Shown here one piece after another: positions 34,734 through 44,316 of a stretch of 64,000 nt of DNA. Position 1 is the stretch's first letter, and every line of letters begins with the position of its first letter. This DNA comes from Clostridium sp. 28_17 (GTDB lineage Bacteria; Bacillota; Clostridia; TANB77; CAG-508). A model generated the notes under the pieces. The model was not told the DNA's origin and made no database searches. It saw only the letters and a list, made by a program, of their open reading frames with translations. The stretch is taken from assembly GCA_001916065.1 (NCBI GenBank), contig MNRS01000018.1, positions 150,590-214,589 on the forward strand, written 5' to 3'. A program made the position numbers and the translations under genes.

Positions 34734-34760
34734 GAAAGTTATCATACTATGATAACTTTC
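34734..34760. repeat. Perfect 12-bp palindrome
   Basis: GAAAGTTATCAT and ATGATAACTTTC are separated by ACT. It lies between the tRNA-Ser(GCU) 3' end and the long terminator. It could be a processing hairpin, an operator or part of a double terminator. Confidence 0.6.
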
Positions 34761-34813
34761 CTAGAATATAAAAAAATACCAATATTTTATCAATACTAGT
34801 ACTTTAAGCCTAT

Positions 34814-34903
34814 TGGCGGAGATGAGAGGGTTCGAACCTCCGCGCCCCTTTCGGGACCTAACTGTTTAGCAAACAGTCCCCTTCACCACTTGGGTACATC
34901 TCC
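34814..34903 (-). tRNA. tRNA-Ser (anticodon GCU)
   Basis: On the minus strand the 90-base sequence starts GGAGATG and ends CATCTCC-G-CCA with CCA encoded. The anticodon arm ACTGTTTGCTAAACAGT displays GCT. A long variable arm (GTCCCGAAAGGGGCG...) and GTTCGAA T-loop are typical of type II serine tRNAs. Confidence 0.96.
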
Positions 34904-34975
34904 ATATAAAAATAAAGATATAAAATCTTAAATCTATATAATTATAAATTTATGGTCTTATACCTTTAATTTATT

Positions 34976-35067
<92 letters not shown>

Positions 35068-35109
35068 ATATTTAAGCAAATATTTTGAAATTGCCTAAGG
35101 ACAGTATTT

Positions 35110-35138
35110 ATATTACCATTTTAAAAACCATTTGTCAA
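35110..35138 (-). promoter_or_regulatory. Promoter of the tRNA-Ser operon
   Basis: On the minus strand, TTGACA (35138-35133), 17-base spacer, TAATAT (35115-35110). Confidence 0.7.
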
Positions 35139-35152
35139 TAGATTTTTAAATA

Positions 35153-35181
35153 TTGACAAAAAAAAATTCTCACATTATAAT
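35153..35181 (+). promoter_or_regulatory. Promoter of the glycosyltransferase pair
   Basis: TTGACA (35153-35158), 17-base spacer, TATAAT (35176-35181), divergent from the tRNA promoter and 37 bases before the glycosyltransferase ATG. Confidence 0.75.
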
Positions 35182-35217
35182 AAATCCATAAAAAAAACAA
35201 AAAAAGGAAGAATTTAA

Positions 35218-35934
35218 ATGGAAATAGATTATACATTCATATTGCCGTGTTTAAATGAAGAAAAAACATTAGAACACTGCATAAAAGAAATTCAAAAATG
35301 CATCAAAGACAAAAATTTAAATGCAGAAATACTTGTGTCAGACAACAATAGCACAGATAATAGTGTAAAAATTGCAAAAAAAAATGGTGCAAGAATAGTT
35401 ATTTGCAAAGAAAAAGGTTATGGAGCAGCATTAATAAACGGAACAAAACATGCATATGGCAAATACTGCATAATGGGTGACTCTGATGGAAGTTACGATT
35501 TTTATTATATTGATAATTTTTTAAATAACCTAAATAATGGCTATGATTTAGTAATTGGAAACAGGTTTAAAGGAGGTATTGAAAAAGGTGCCATGCCTTT
35601 GTCACATAAAATAGGAGTAAAATTTTTATCTGGTTTTGCAAATTTATTTTTTCACACTCCTATAAAAGACTATCATTGTGGATTACGAGCCTATAAAACT
35701 CAAAGCATAAATAATTTAAATTTATCTCATCCAGGAATGGAATATGCAAGTGAGATGATAATTATTGCAAAAATTAATCATATAAAAATGATTGAAGTTC
35801 CAACTACACTAAAAAAAGATTTACGAGATAGAAAGCCTCATTTAAAAACAATTCATGATGGTTTTAGACATTTAAATTTAATATTGAAATTATCAATAAA
35901 TAGAAAAAATTATAAAATAGAAAGAGAAAAATAA
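35218..35934 (+). CDS. Family 2 glycosyltransferase (DPM1/GtrB-like)
   Basis: A 238-residue GT-A enzyme. FILPCLNEEKTLEHCIKEI, ILVSDNNSTDNSVKIAKKNG, the metal/nucleotide DSDGSYDF motif (DxD) and LVIGNRFKGG match polyprenyl-phosphate sugar transferases. The C-terminal membrane helices of GtrB are absent, as in soluble DPM1-type enzymes. It probably charges undecaprenyl phosphate with a sugar for the GT-C-like membrane protein encoded immediately downstream (stop and next ATG one base apart). Confidence 0.9.
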   Translation: MEIDYTFILPCLNEEKTLEHCIKEIQKCIKDKNLNAEILVSDNNSTDNSVKIAKKNGARIVICKEKGYGAALINGTKHAYGKYCIMGDSDGSYDFYYIDNFLNNLNNGYDLVIGNRFKGGIEKGAMPLSHKIGVKFLSGFANLFFHTPIKDYHCGLRAYKTQSINNLNLSHPGMEYASEMIIIAKINHIKMIEVPTTLKKDLRDRKPHLKTIHDGFRHLNLILKLSINRKNYKIEREK

Positions 35935-35935
35935 A

Positions 35936-37252
35936 ATGAAGAAATTAATTAAATACCCTCTGTTTTTTTTAGGATTATTATTAATATTTATTTTTTTATT
36001 ATTTATAAGTTCTTTATTTCCTTCAAGCATAATAGAAAAAAATATAAAAGAATCATCTAAAATACTTACAGAAGAAGGAAATTTATATCAATTTTTTGAT
36101 TGGTCACATGTTGTAAATAATAATTATACAGATGTTTTAATGATTAATGAAGCATATTCAATAGATAATAAAAATCCTCTTTATTCGTGTTTGTCTGTAA
36201 GAAAAAATTACAATGAAAACATTACAAAAAATTCACTTACTGACCAAAATGGAGATTCTGTTTCATTGAATAATGCTGAAGATTATGATCCTGTTGGAGA
36301 ATTGGCAGAGTTTTTAGATGGAAATATTGATACATCTGTTACATATGCTCGTTATTGGCATGGATATTTGCCCATCCTTAGAACATTGTTAATATTTTTT
36401 AATGTTAGTGAAATTCGCATTATTTTATTAATTATTTTTGTTTTTTTATTTATATGGTTATTAAAATTAATTAAAAACAAAATTGGTCTACTAGAAGCTG
36501 GGATTTTTGCAATTTCATTAATATTATATAGCTATTTTTTGGTATCTTATTCTTTAGAAAGTGCTCCTGTATTTTTGGTTATGATGATATCAAGTATAAT
36601 ATTACTTAAAAGAATTGATAAAATTAAAAATTTATATTTATTTATTTTTATAACTGCTTGTATTACTAATTACGTGGATTATTTAACAGTTCCTTTAATT
36701 ACACTTGCTATTCCTTTGATTTTATATATAACCTATAAGCAAAAAGAAAGCAATGATTTGCAATGTAAAGATTTTATAAAAATTATTATAAAATCTAGCT
36801 TAATTTGGCTTCTTGGATATGGTTTTACTTGGTTTAGTAAATGGATCATTTATGATCTTTTATATAATGAAAACATTATAAATACTGCTATTTCACAAGT
36901 TATATATAGAACAGAAAATAGTGTAAGTTATAAAACCACAAAAATTTCTGAGGTAATTGGCAGTTTTGTACTTAACAATATAATATATTGCGTTATTATT
37001 GGCAATTTTTGTTTGTTTTTATTTTTATTAAATATGAGTAAATATAAAATCAAATTACAAAACAAAAAAGATTATTTTAATATGTCACTACCAATATTAT
37101 TAATTGCTTTAATGCCAATTGTTTGGTATATTGTACTAAGTAATCATACTATTATTCATACTAGGTTTACCTACAGACATATGTTGATTTTTATGCTATG
37201 TATTTTGATTGCATGGAAAAATATGTGTGTAATAGAAAAAAAGAATAAATAA
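35936..37252 (+). CDS. Multi-spanning membrane protein, probable GT-C type glycosyltransferase
   Basis: A 438-residue protein with an N-terminal helix, a large extracytoplasmic loop (residues ~30-145, with ARYWHGYLPILRTLLIFF at its end) and then about 8-9 helices. The acidic and Tyr/Trp-rich first loop followed by a helix bundle is the general pattern of lipid-linked-sugar transferases. No specific family is recognised. Coupling to the DPM1-like gene suggests it uses that product as sugar donor on the outer face of the membrane. Confidence 0.6.
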   Translation: MKKLIKYPLFFLGLLLIFIFLLFISSLFPSSIIEKNIKESSKILTEEGNLYQFFDWSHVVNNNYTDVLMINEAYSIDNKNPLYSCLSVRKNYNENITKNSLTDQNGDSVSLNNAEDYDPVGELAEFLDGNIDTSVTYARYWHGYLPILRTLLIFFNVSEIRIILLIIFVFLFIWLLKLIKNKIGLLEAGIFAISLILYSYFLVSYSLESAPVFLVMMISSIILLKRIDKIKNLYLFIFITACITNYVDYLTVPLITLAIPLILYITYKQKESNDLQCKDFIKIIIKSSLIWLLGYGFTWFSKWIIYDLLYNENIINTAISQVIYRTENSVSYKTTKISEVIGSFVLNNIIYCVIIGNFCLFLFLLNMSKYKIKLQNKKDYFNMSLPILLIALMPIVWYIVLSNHTIIHTRFTYRHMLIFMLCILIAWKNMCVIEKKNK

Positions 37253-37282
37253 GCCTAATTTGCTTTTTATTCTTTTTCATTT

Positions 37283-38755
37283 TTATTGATATATTAGAAT
37301 ATCTTTTATTTCGCCTATTTTTGTAAAATTATTTTCTACAAATTCAATTATTTTATCTGATTCCTGCCAACTATTTTTTTCTTTATTCATTAATATTATT
37401 TTTTTGCCTTTAAATCCTTTTATTTTTTCTATAACTCCTTTTTCTCCATCTTTTCCAAGATTTCCTAATAATAACATATCAAATTCTTTATTACTCTGTT
37501 TTAATGGTATCATATATAACCATGCATCTGTAGATATGCAAACAACTTCGTTGTCACAACCTTGCATGTATCCAGTTATATCTTTAATTTTTTCTTTTTT
37601 TTCATCATTAAATATTGTCCCATAATACGGTTCATTATACTTATATTCATCATTTGAAATTTTTCTAAAATATTTTATTATATATGTAATCGAACTTATT
37701 AAATAATATCCTATTATAAAAATTTCCAATATAAAAATTATATATTTTTTTATTTTATTTTTTTCTATTTTGCTTCCTTTGACTAATAAATATAAAATAT
37801 AAAATAATAAAACATATTGTATCGATAAAGCAAATTTTACGTGTGAAATATTAATAATAGGATATATCATTCCCAGCAAGGGATATGCAAAACATGCAAT
37901 ATTATTAATATTTTTTCTTTCTTCCTTCTTCTTAAATTTATCATTTGAATTAATAGATATTAACAATAATCCATTTAAAGTAGTCACAATTATTGCAAAA
38001 ATCATAAATAAATCAACAGTTTTATTTTCTTTACTAAACTCATTTATTCCAAGTATTGCATAACTTATAAATCCATCTAAAAGGTTATTAAAATATAATA
38101 TCAAAACAAATATTATTCCAAAAATTCCTGTAATTCCCATAATTTTTATTGTATTTTTTAATTCTTTTTTATTTAAAATTGTATATAATATTAAACCTAT
38201 TAAATAAAATACTCCTATATTTTGTTTTGTTAAAATTATTAATGCTACCAATATTGATTCAATTAATACATATCCTTTTACATTTTCTTTATTTAATACT
38301 ACTATCACCGCAAAAACATAAAATATTATTGATAATGTGTTATAATTTGCTGACGCCATAATAAGATCTTGCTGCAATGTAAAAAATATAATTAATAAAA
38401 AGAATGCATTTTTTTTGTCTATTTTTAGATATTTAAAGAATTTGTATATTTCCATAAAGAATATAGTAAATGTTATTTGGCTATACATTCTAAAAATAAA
38501 AAAGTTTGCTCCAAATATTTTAAAAACCAAAGCTCCTATAAAATGAAATATAGGAGTGGTTATAACATTTGCATCTACATATATTTTGTAACCATTATAA
38601 ATTTTGTATACATTTTGAAAATTCCAAACTTCGTCTCCCACGCACGTTTTTACATATAGTGAATATCCTAAAGACATAATAAAAATTAAAATTGTTACAA
38701 AAATTTCATCATGTTTTTCTACAAATTTTTTTACTTTTATTAAATTTTCTTTCAT
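37283..38755 (-). CDS. Multi-spanning membrane protein, probable GT-39/GT-C-like glycosyltransferase
   Basis: A 490-residue protein with roughly 11 helices and a soluble C-terminal domain of about 110 residues (DEYKYNEPYYGTIFNDEKKE onward). The first loop contains a DEVW motif (KTCVGDEVWNFQNVYKIYNG), reminiscent of the acidic DE pair of GT-39/PMT-type transferases. The RMYSQITFTIFF helix follows. It converges with the GT gene pair, suggesting an envelope-glycosylation region. Its ATG directly follows the stop of the DUF4446 gene (TAAATG), so they are co-transcribed. Confidence 0.6.
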   Translation of the reverse strand: MKENLIKVKKFVEKHDEIFVTILIFIMSLGYSLYVKTCVGDEVWNFQNVYKIYNGYKIYVDANVITTPIFHFIGALVFKIFGANFFIFRMYSQITFTIFFMEIYKFFKYLKIDKKNAFFLLIIFFTLQQDLIMASANYNTLSIIFYVFAVIVVLNKENVKGYVLIESILVALIILTKQNIGVFYLIGLILYTILNKKELKNTIKIMGITGIFGIIFVLILYFNNLLDGFISYAILGINEFSKENKTVDLFMIFAIIVTTLNGLLLISINSNDKFKKKEERKNINNIACFAYPLLGMIYPIINISHVKFALSIQYVLLFYILYLLVKGSKIEKNKIKKYIIFILEIFIIGYYLISSITYIIKYFRKISNDEYKYNEPYYGTIFNDEKKEKIKDITGYMQGCDNEVVCISTDAWLYMIPLKQSNKEFDMLLLGNLGKDGEKGVIEKIKGFKGKKIILMNKEKNSWQESDKIIEFVENNFTKIGEIKDILIYQ

Positions 38756-39271
38756 TTATTTCTCCCTATATACATTATTCGAACTAATTGCCCTTCTAAT
38801 AGCCTCTGCTTCTTCTGAAGACAATGTATAAGAAGAATTACCTTTTTCGACTGGTTTAGCATAAATATTAGACATTTCTCTAGAATAAATGCCATTAAAT
38901 ACAACACCTGAATTTTGTTCATCTAATAAAGCTACTGCAAAACTCAAATCGCTTCCTGTATCTTTAAAAGCACTATATCTAACAACACCAACTTTTTGTA
39001 TACACTTTGATAAATCATTATCTAGGCTTTTACAAAATTCCATTATTTGACCATTTTGTTTTTCAACTCTATCAACTCTATACATATAATTGCTTAAATC
39101 TTCTTCTAGATCCTTGCCATTTCCTAATTTTTTCATAAAGTTTTTGTATTTTCTTGACATATTAACATTATTTATTAATAATACTACAACTCCAATAAAT
39201 AATATTAAAACTATTACACTTAAAATTAACAAATAATTATCTGTTTTTAAAATTTCAGTTATTCCCTGCAT
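38756..39271 (-). CDS. DUF4446 family protein
   Basis: A 171-residue protein with one N-terminal membrane helix (YLLILSVIVLILFIGVVVLLI) and a coiled stretch. The DUF4446 core follows: KCIQKVGVVRYSAFKDTGSD, LSFAVALLDEQNSGVVFNGI and REMSNIYAKPV. The family is common just downstream of parAB near the origin of Bacillota (YyaB-like position). Function is unknown. The ending SEEEAEAI-type helix (SSEEAEAIRRAI) is also a family feature. Confidence 0.88.
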   Translation of the reverse strand: MQGITEILKTDNYLLILSVIVLILFIGVVVLLINNVNMSRKYKNFMKKLGNGKDLEEDLSNYMYRVDRVEKQNGQIMEFCKSLDNDLSKCIQKVGVVRYSAFKDTGSDLSFAVALLDEQNSGVVFNGIYSREMSNIYAKPVEKGNSSYTLSSEEAEAIRRAISSNNVYREK

Positions 39272-39284
39272 TTAATCAACCTTT

Positions 39285-40136
39285 CTATTTTATAATATTC
39301 AAAATTCTTTCTAAGTCGTCATTTGATGCATATTCTATTATTATTTTTCCTCTTTTCTTTCCTGGAGCCATTTTTACTTTTGTACCGAAAAAACCTTGGA
39401 AAGTATTTTCTATATCTTTATATAAGATATTTATTTTTTTCAATTCTTCTTTTGATACCTGTTTTTGATTTATTTTTTTATTTGTTTGTTCTAGTTCTCT
39501 TGTTGTTGTTCCTCTTTCTATAATATCAATTGCTGTTAAATATTGTTTTTCTGGGTCTGTAATTGAAAGTAATAATTTACAATGTGCCTCTGATATTTTT
39601 CCTTGTTTAGCAAGTTCTAACACACGTGGTTCTAAGTTTAGAACTCTTATTGAATTTGCTATTGTACTTCTTCCTTTGCCTAATTTTTTTGCAACTTCTT
39701 CTTGTGTAAGGTTATATGATTCCATTAAATTTTTTATTCCAAGAGCCTTTTCAAATGGATTTAAGTCCTCTCTTTGAATATTTTCTATTAGTGCGATTTC
39801 TTTATTTTTTCTTTCATCATCTTCTCTTACTATTGCTGGTATTTCCTCTAAACCTGCAAGTTTACACGCTCTCCATCTTCTTTCACCAGCAATTATACAG
39901 TAATATCCATCTTTTTCTGTTACAACTATTGGTTGTATTAATCCATATTCTTTTATTGATTCCGCTAGTTCTTCTAATGCTTCTTGATTAAAGTTTTTTC
40001 TTGGTTGTTCTCTGTTTGGCTCTACTTCTGTTATTTTTAGATTTTTAAGTATGTCATCATCTTTTACTTTTTCTTCTTCTGGTGTTGGTCCAAATAAAGC
40101 GTCCAACCCTTTTCCTAATCCAGTCATTTTAGGCAT
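39285..40136 (-). CDS. parB: Chromosome partitioning protein ParB (Spo0J)
   Basis: A 283-residue CTPase and parS-binding clamp. The N-terminal ParA-contact segment KMTGLGKGLDALFG, the GERRWRACKLAGLEEIPAIV and ENIQREDLNPFEKALGIKNL boxes, the helix-turn-helix LTQEEVAKKLGKGRSTIANS and a C-terminal dimer domain are complete. The ATG at 40136 lies behind GAGGAAAGTG. It is paired with soj upstream. I found no perfect TGTTTCACGTGAAACA parS site in this window. Noc is the alternative member of the family, but adjacency to soj favours ParB. Confidence 0.94.
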   Translation of the reverse strand: MPKMTGLGKGLDALFGPTPEEEKVKDDDILKNLKITEVEPNREQPRKNFNQEALEELAESIKEYGLIQPIVVTEKDGYYCIIAGERRWRACKLAGLEEIPAIVREDDERKNKEIALIENIQREDLNPFEKALGIKNLMESYNLTQEEVAKKLGKGRSTIANSIRVLNLEPRVLELAKQGKISEAHCKLLLSITDPEKQYLTAIDIIERGTTTRELEQTNKKINQKQVSKEELKKINILYKDIENTFQGFFGTKVKMAPGKKRGKIIIEYASNDDLERILNIIK

Positions 40137-40159
40137 TTTTATCACTTTCCTCTCTTATT

Positions 40160-40924
40160 TTATCCATTATTTATTTTTAAAAATTCTTTTGTAAATTTTT
40201 CGTATGTCTTTGCTCCCTTAGATTTTGGGTCATATTCTGTTATAGGCATTCCGTAACTTGGTGCTTCGCTTAATCTTACATTTCTAGGTATAACAGTTTT
40301 GTAAACTTTATCTCCAAAGTATTTTTTCACTTCCTTTACTACCTGGTTTGATAAATTTGTTCTTGCATCATACATTGTTAGAAGTGCTCCTTCTATTTCT
40401 AGTGTTTTGTTAAGGTGCTTTTTTACTAAGTTTATTGTATTTAGTAGTTGTCCAAGTCCTTCTAGCGCATAGTATTCGCATTGTACTGGTATTAAAACAC
40501 TGTCTGAAGCCGTGAATGCATTTAATGTTATTAGTCCTAATGATGGTGGGCAATCTATTAATATGTAGTCAAATTTGTCTTTTACTTCATCTAATTTTTC
40601 TTTTAGTCTTTGTTCTCTTGACATCATCGATACTAGTTCTACTTCTGCTCCTGCTAAGTTTATGTTTGATGGACATACTAATAGATTTTTTATCATTGTT
40701 TTTTCTACTGTTTGTGCCATGTCAACGTCTGATACTAATATGTCATATGTTGAGTATTCTACTTCTTTTTCTGCTCCTACTCCACTTGTTGCATTCCCTT
40801 GAGGATCAGCGTCTATTAGTAATACTTTTTTTCCTTTTTTTGCTAGCATTGTACTTAAGTTTATTGTTGTTGTTGTCTTTCCTACTCCGCCTTTTTGGTT
40901 TGCTACTGATATTATTTTTCCCAC
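40160..40924 (-). CDS. soj: Chromosome partitioning ATPase ParA (Soj)
   Basis: A 254-residue ParA ATPase with the deviant Walker A KGGVGKTTTTINL, DADPQGNATSG, YILIDCPPSLGLITLNAF and the C-terminal NVRLSEAPSYGMPITEYDP. The gene starts with GTG at 40924 behind ACGGGGG. With ParB it segregates origins and, in spore-formers, influences DnaA activity and sporulation. The order soj-parB is standard. Confidence 0.96.
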   Translation of the reverse strand: MGKIISVANQKGGVGKTTTTINLSTMLAKKGKKVLLIDADPQGNATSGVGAEKEVEYSTYDILVSDVDMAQTVEKTMIKNLLVCPSNINLAGAEVELVSMMSREQRLKEKLDEVKDKFDYILIDCPPSLGLITLNAFTASDSVLIPVQCEYYALEGLGQLLNTINLVKKHLNKTLEIEGALLTMYDARTNLSNQVVKEVKKYFGDKVYKTVIPRNVRLSEAPSYGMPITEYDPKSKGAKTYEKFTKEFLKINNG

Positions 40925-41039
40925 TTTTTTTGCCCCCGTTTCTTTTATGTAAATGTTTACTTGTTACTTTGTTTTTTGCTATATTTATCTTATACAATTT
41001 TTGGTTAAAAGTCAATATTTTTTATGAATTTTTCTAAAA

Positions 41040-41130
41040 AATTTGCAGTTTTTACAGCAACAAATTCTTATATTTCGTAATGCAGCCGAGAAGATTTTTA
41101 AGAATGAAGGAGCTCTTACGCAAATACAAT
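41040..41130. repeat. Dispersed repeat fragment
   Basis: AATTCTTATATTTCGTAATG (then CAGCCGAGAA) at about 41064-41093 resembles AATTCTTATGTTGCGTATTG (then AGCCGAGAA) at 6558-6586 inside the palindromic element. It sits in the 265-base spacer between soj and rsmG. The rest of the spacer shows no gene. Confidence 0.4.
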
Positions 41131-41157
41131 ATATAAAAACTTGTTTCTTATAAAACT

Positions 41158-41190
41158 AAAAAAGCACTACAAAACATAGTGCTTTCTTTT
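41158..41190 (-). terminator. Terminator after rsmG
   Basis: AAAGCACTA (41161-41169) pairs with TAGTGCTTT (41177-41185) with T-runs on both sides. It directly follows the rsmG stop codon on the minus strand. Confidence 0.85.
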
Positions 41191-41912
41191 TATTTAATTG
41201 GTTCTTTAGAAGGAACCCCTGCTTTCCTAGGAAACTTTCCAGGAGTATTCTTAATTTTATCAATTACAACAACATTTCTAAAAATATCAGAATCCGGCAA
41301 AACAAACTCATCAACGCAACTTAACTTTCCGCCCAAAACACCTATCGCATTCTTTCCATCAACAAGTTCCTCTTTAACATTACTACCTTTCATACCAATA
41401 GCCTGTCCTCCAACTTTTATAATTGGAAGTAAATACTCAGAAAGAACCGCTAAATTTGCAACCGCTCTTGCCGTAACATAATCAAACTTTTCCCTATACT
41501 GTTTATTTTTTCCAAAATCCTCAATTCTACTATGAACAGCAGTTATATTTTTTAGTTCCAATTCATCTATAACAATATTTAAAAAATTAATTCTTTTATT
41601 TAGTGAATCAACTAATGTAATTTTTAAATCAGGTCTTACTATTTTTAATGGAATTCCCGGGAAACCTGCTCCTGTACCAACATCTGCAAGTGTTGAATTC
41701 TGTTTTAAATATTTATTTATTGTTAGTGAATCTATAAAATGTTTTAAAATTACTTCTTTTTGATCTGTTATTGCCGTTAAATTAATTTTTTCATTCCATT
41801 CTAATAATAGATTCATATATTTATAAAATTTATTTATTTGTTCCTCGGTAAAATTTATTTCTATTTTTGAACCATATGATATCATTATTTCTTTAAATTC
41901 TTCTATATTCAT
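41190..41912 (-). CDS. rsmG: 16S rRNA (guanine527-N7)-methyltransferase
   Basis: A 240-residue SAM methyltransferase of the GidB family: WNEKINLTAITDQKEVILKH, the motif I region ADVGTGAGFPGIPLKIVRP and VTARAVANLAVLSEYLLPI. It modifies G527 in the 530 loop of 16S rRNA; loss gives low-level streptomycin resistance in other bacteria. AAAGGAGA precedes the ATG. It follows mnmG by 71 bases, the usual order. Confidence 0.96.
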   Translation of the reverse strand: MNIEEFKEIMISYGSKIEINFTEEQINKFYKYMNLLLEWNEKINLTAITDQKEVILKHFIDSLTINKYLKQNSTLADVGTGAGFPGIPLKIVRPDLKITLVDSLNKRINFLNIVIDELELKNITAVHSRIEDFGKNKQYREKFDYVTARAVANLAVLSEYLLPIIKVGGQAIGMKGSNVKEELVDGKNAIGVLGGKLSCVDEFVLPDSDIFRNVVVIDKIKNTPGKFPRKAGVPSKEPIK

Positions 41913-41983
41913 ACTATCTCCTTTAAAATATTTATTCTAATAATTTCATATTAGTAAATATTCTATTATAATTCTTTCAGTTC

Positions 41984-43864
41984 CTATTTATTGGCTTTTT
42001 TATTTACTTGTAAATATATTAAAAGTACAGATATATCAGCTGGAGAAACTCCTGAAATCCTTGATGCTTGCCCAATTGAGCGTGGTCTAAGTTTATCAAG
42101 TTTTTGTCTTGCCTCTAAACATAAGCCATTAATTGAACTGTAATCAATATCCTCAGGCAACAACTTAGTCTCCATTTTTTTGAATTTTTCTACTTGCTCT
42201 TCTTGCATTTTAATATATCCCTCATATTTAACTTGAATTTCAACTTCTTCTTTCTCTTGTAAAGTTAATTCTGGTCTTTCTGGGTCAATTGGAGCCAATT
42301 TATCATAATTAAGTTCTGTTCTTTTTAAAAGTTCATTCATCTTTGTACCTGTTGTAAGAGGTGATGTTCCACAATTTATCAACAATTCGTTCACTTCTTG
42401 AGTTGGTTTAACAATAGTATTTTTCAATCTTACAATTTCTTTTTCAATATTTGCTTTTTTTGTTAAGAATTTTTGATATCTTTCTTCAGAAATCAAACCA
42501 ACATCATGTCCAATCTCTGTTAATCTTAAATCTGCATTGTCTTGTCTTAAAAGTAGTCTATATTCGGCTCTAGAAGTCATCATTCTGTATGGTTCGTTTG
42601 TTCCTTTAGTAACAATATCATCAATTAAAACACCGATATATCCTTGAGTTCTGTCTAAAATCACTGGTTCTTTTCCTTTTATTTTTTGTGCAGCATTTAT
42701 TCCTGCAATTAATCCTTGACATGCAGCCTCTTCATATCCAGAAGTTCCATTTGTTTGACCTGCCATAAATAGACCGTCTATTCCTTTATACTCTAGTGAT
42801 AGTTTTAAGTTTGATGGGTCTATACAATCATATTCTATAGCATATGCAGACCTTGTAAATTCGGCATTTTCAAGTCCTGGTATTGTGTGATATAAAGCAA
42901 TTTGTACATCTTCTGGTAAAGAAGAACTTAAACCTTGTATATACATTTCATCTGTATCCATTCCAACTGGTTCAACAAATGCCTGATGTCTAGGCTTATC
43001 ACTAAATCTAACAACTTTATCTTCTATAGATGGGCAATATCTAGGCCCTGTTCCCTTTATTTCTCCGCCATATAATGGTGACCTATGCAAATTATCTCTT
43101 ATTATTTGGTGCGTTTTCTCATTTGTATAGGTTAGATAGCAATCTACTTGCTTTAAGTCTTTTATTTCGTCTTCAAAAGAGAATGGTACAATATTTTCAT
43201 CTCCTTTTTGGACTTCCATTTTACTGAAATCAATACTTCTTTTATTTATTCTTGCAGGTGTTCCCGTTTTAAACCTTACTAAATCGACACCTATACGTTT
43301 TAATGATTCTGATAACTTATTCGCGGCAGCAACTCCATCAGGTCCACTTTCTTGTGAAAATTCTCCCATAAATATTTTCCCTTTAAGATACGTTCCTGTA
43401 GCAACTATAACTGCTTTTACTCCATATATTGCGCCAACTGCTGTTTCTATCCCCACTACCTTGCCATTTTCTACTTTAATATCCACAATTTCTCCCTGTT
43501 TTAAGAATAAGTTTTCTTGTTTTTCTAAAGTATGTTTCATTTCTGCATGATATTTTTTTCTGTCTGCTTGTGCTCTTAAAGAATGGACCGCTGGTCCTTT
43601 TGATGTGTTTAACATTTTTATTTGAATCATTGTTTTGTCAATATTTTTTCCCATTTCTCCACCTAGTGCGTCAATTTCTCTAACTAGATGGCCTTTTGAA
43701 CTTCCTCCTATGTGTGGATTACATGGCATGTTTGCTACTGCTTCTAGGCTGATAGAAAATACTAATGTTTTCATTCCTAATCTTGCTGATGCAAGTCCTG
43801 CTTCACATCCTGCATGTCCTGCTCCAATAACTGCTACATCGTAGTCTCCTGCATAATAACTCAT
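41984..43864 (-). CDS. mnmG: tRNA uridine 5-carboxymethylaminomethyl modification enzyme MnmG
   Basis: A 626-residue FAD enzyme. The dinucleotide fold VAVIGAGHAGCEAGLASARL is at residue ~10, and the catalytic GGxxKG region CNPHIGGSSKGHLVREIDAL is present. Later come GTYLKGKIFMGEFSQESGPD, RYCPSIEDKVVRF and the C-terminal IGQASRISGVSPADISVLLI that contacts tRNA. With MnmE it installs the cmnm5 group at wobble uridine 34. Full length. mnmE lies upstream on the same strand, but 450 bases away. Confidence 0.97.
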   Translation of the reverse strand: MSYYAGDYDVAVIGAGHAGCEAGLASARLGMKTLVFSISLEAVANMPCNPHIGGSSKGHLVREIDALGGEMGKNIDKTMIQIKMLNTSKGPAVHSLRAQADRKKYHAEMKHTLEKQENLFLKQGEIVDIKVENGKVVGIETAVGAIYGVKAVIVATGTYLKGKIFMGEFSQESGPDGVAAANKLSESLKRIGVDLVRFKTGTPARINKRSIDFSKMEVQKGDENIVPFSFEDEIKDLKQVDCYLTYTNEKTHQIIRDNLHRSPLYGGEIKGTGPRYCPSIEDKVVRFSDKPRHQAFVEPVGMDTDEMYIQGLSSSLPEDVQIALYHTIPGLENAEFTRSAYAIEYDCIDPSNLKLSLEYKGIDGLFMAGQTNGTSGYEEAACQGLIAGINAAQKIKGKEPVILDRTQGYIGVLIDDIVTKGTNEPYRMMTSRAEYRLLLRQDNADLRLTEIGHDVGLISEERYQKFLTKKANIEKEIVRLKNTIVKPTQEVNELLINCGTSPLTTGTKMNELLKRTELNYDKLAPIDPERPELTLQEKEEVEIQVKYEGYIKMQEEQVEKFKKMETKLLPEDIDYSSINGLCLEARQKLDKLRPRSIGQASRISGVSPADISVLLIYLQVNKKANK

Positions 43865-44316
43865 ATTTTTTTCCTTTCCACAAGAAACAGAAAACGCTGT
43901 TTTTTTTATACTCTAAACCAATTTAACTAATTAGTGCAAGTTATGTTTTGTCGAATTTTGTCGAACATCTCAATTTCCGTAGGATAGCGTGTTTCAATTT
44001 AATTTTACGATACAGTGCTTATCCTATAGGTTAACTAAAATATTTTATGTATACTGTAATATTTGTTCGCCTATTTTTTTGTATTGTTTCTTAATTTTTT
44101 CCACAATTGTTCTTTTATTTTGATTTTCTTTCCACAATTTGTATACATTTTCTGTTTATTGTATTAGCTTTTTTAATTTTTAAATTTTTTTATATTATTT
44201 TTCAAAAACTTCCTCTTATTTTCGTTTTATTTTAATTTTAGTATCTTATCTATAAAATTATACTGGTTTTTGTATTAATTTGGTTTATTTTGGATTCTCG
44301 TGATAATTTTATAGTG
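43865..44316. other. Intergenic region between mnmE and mnmG
   Basis: A 452-base A+T-rich spacer. TAGGATAGC (43980-43988) and GCTTATCCTA (44017-44026) can form a hairpin. Two TTCCACAA sequences near 44098 and 44131 resemble the core of DnaA boxes. TTTTGTCGAA occurs twice around 43948-43965. No open frame or RNA gene is recognised. Confidence 0.5.
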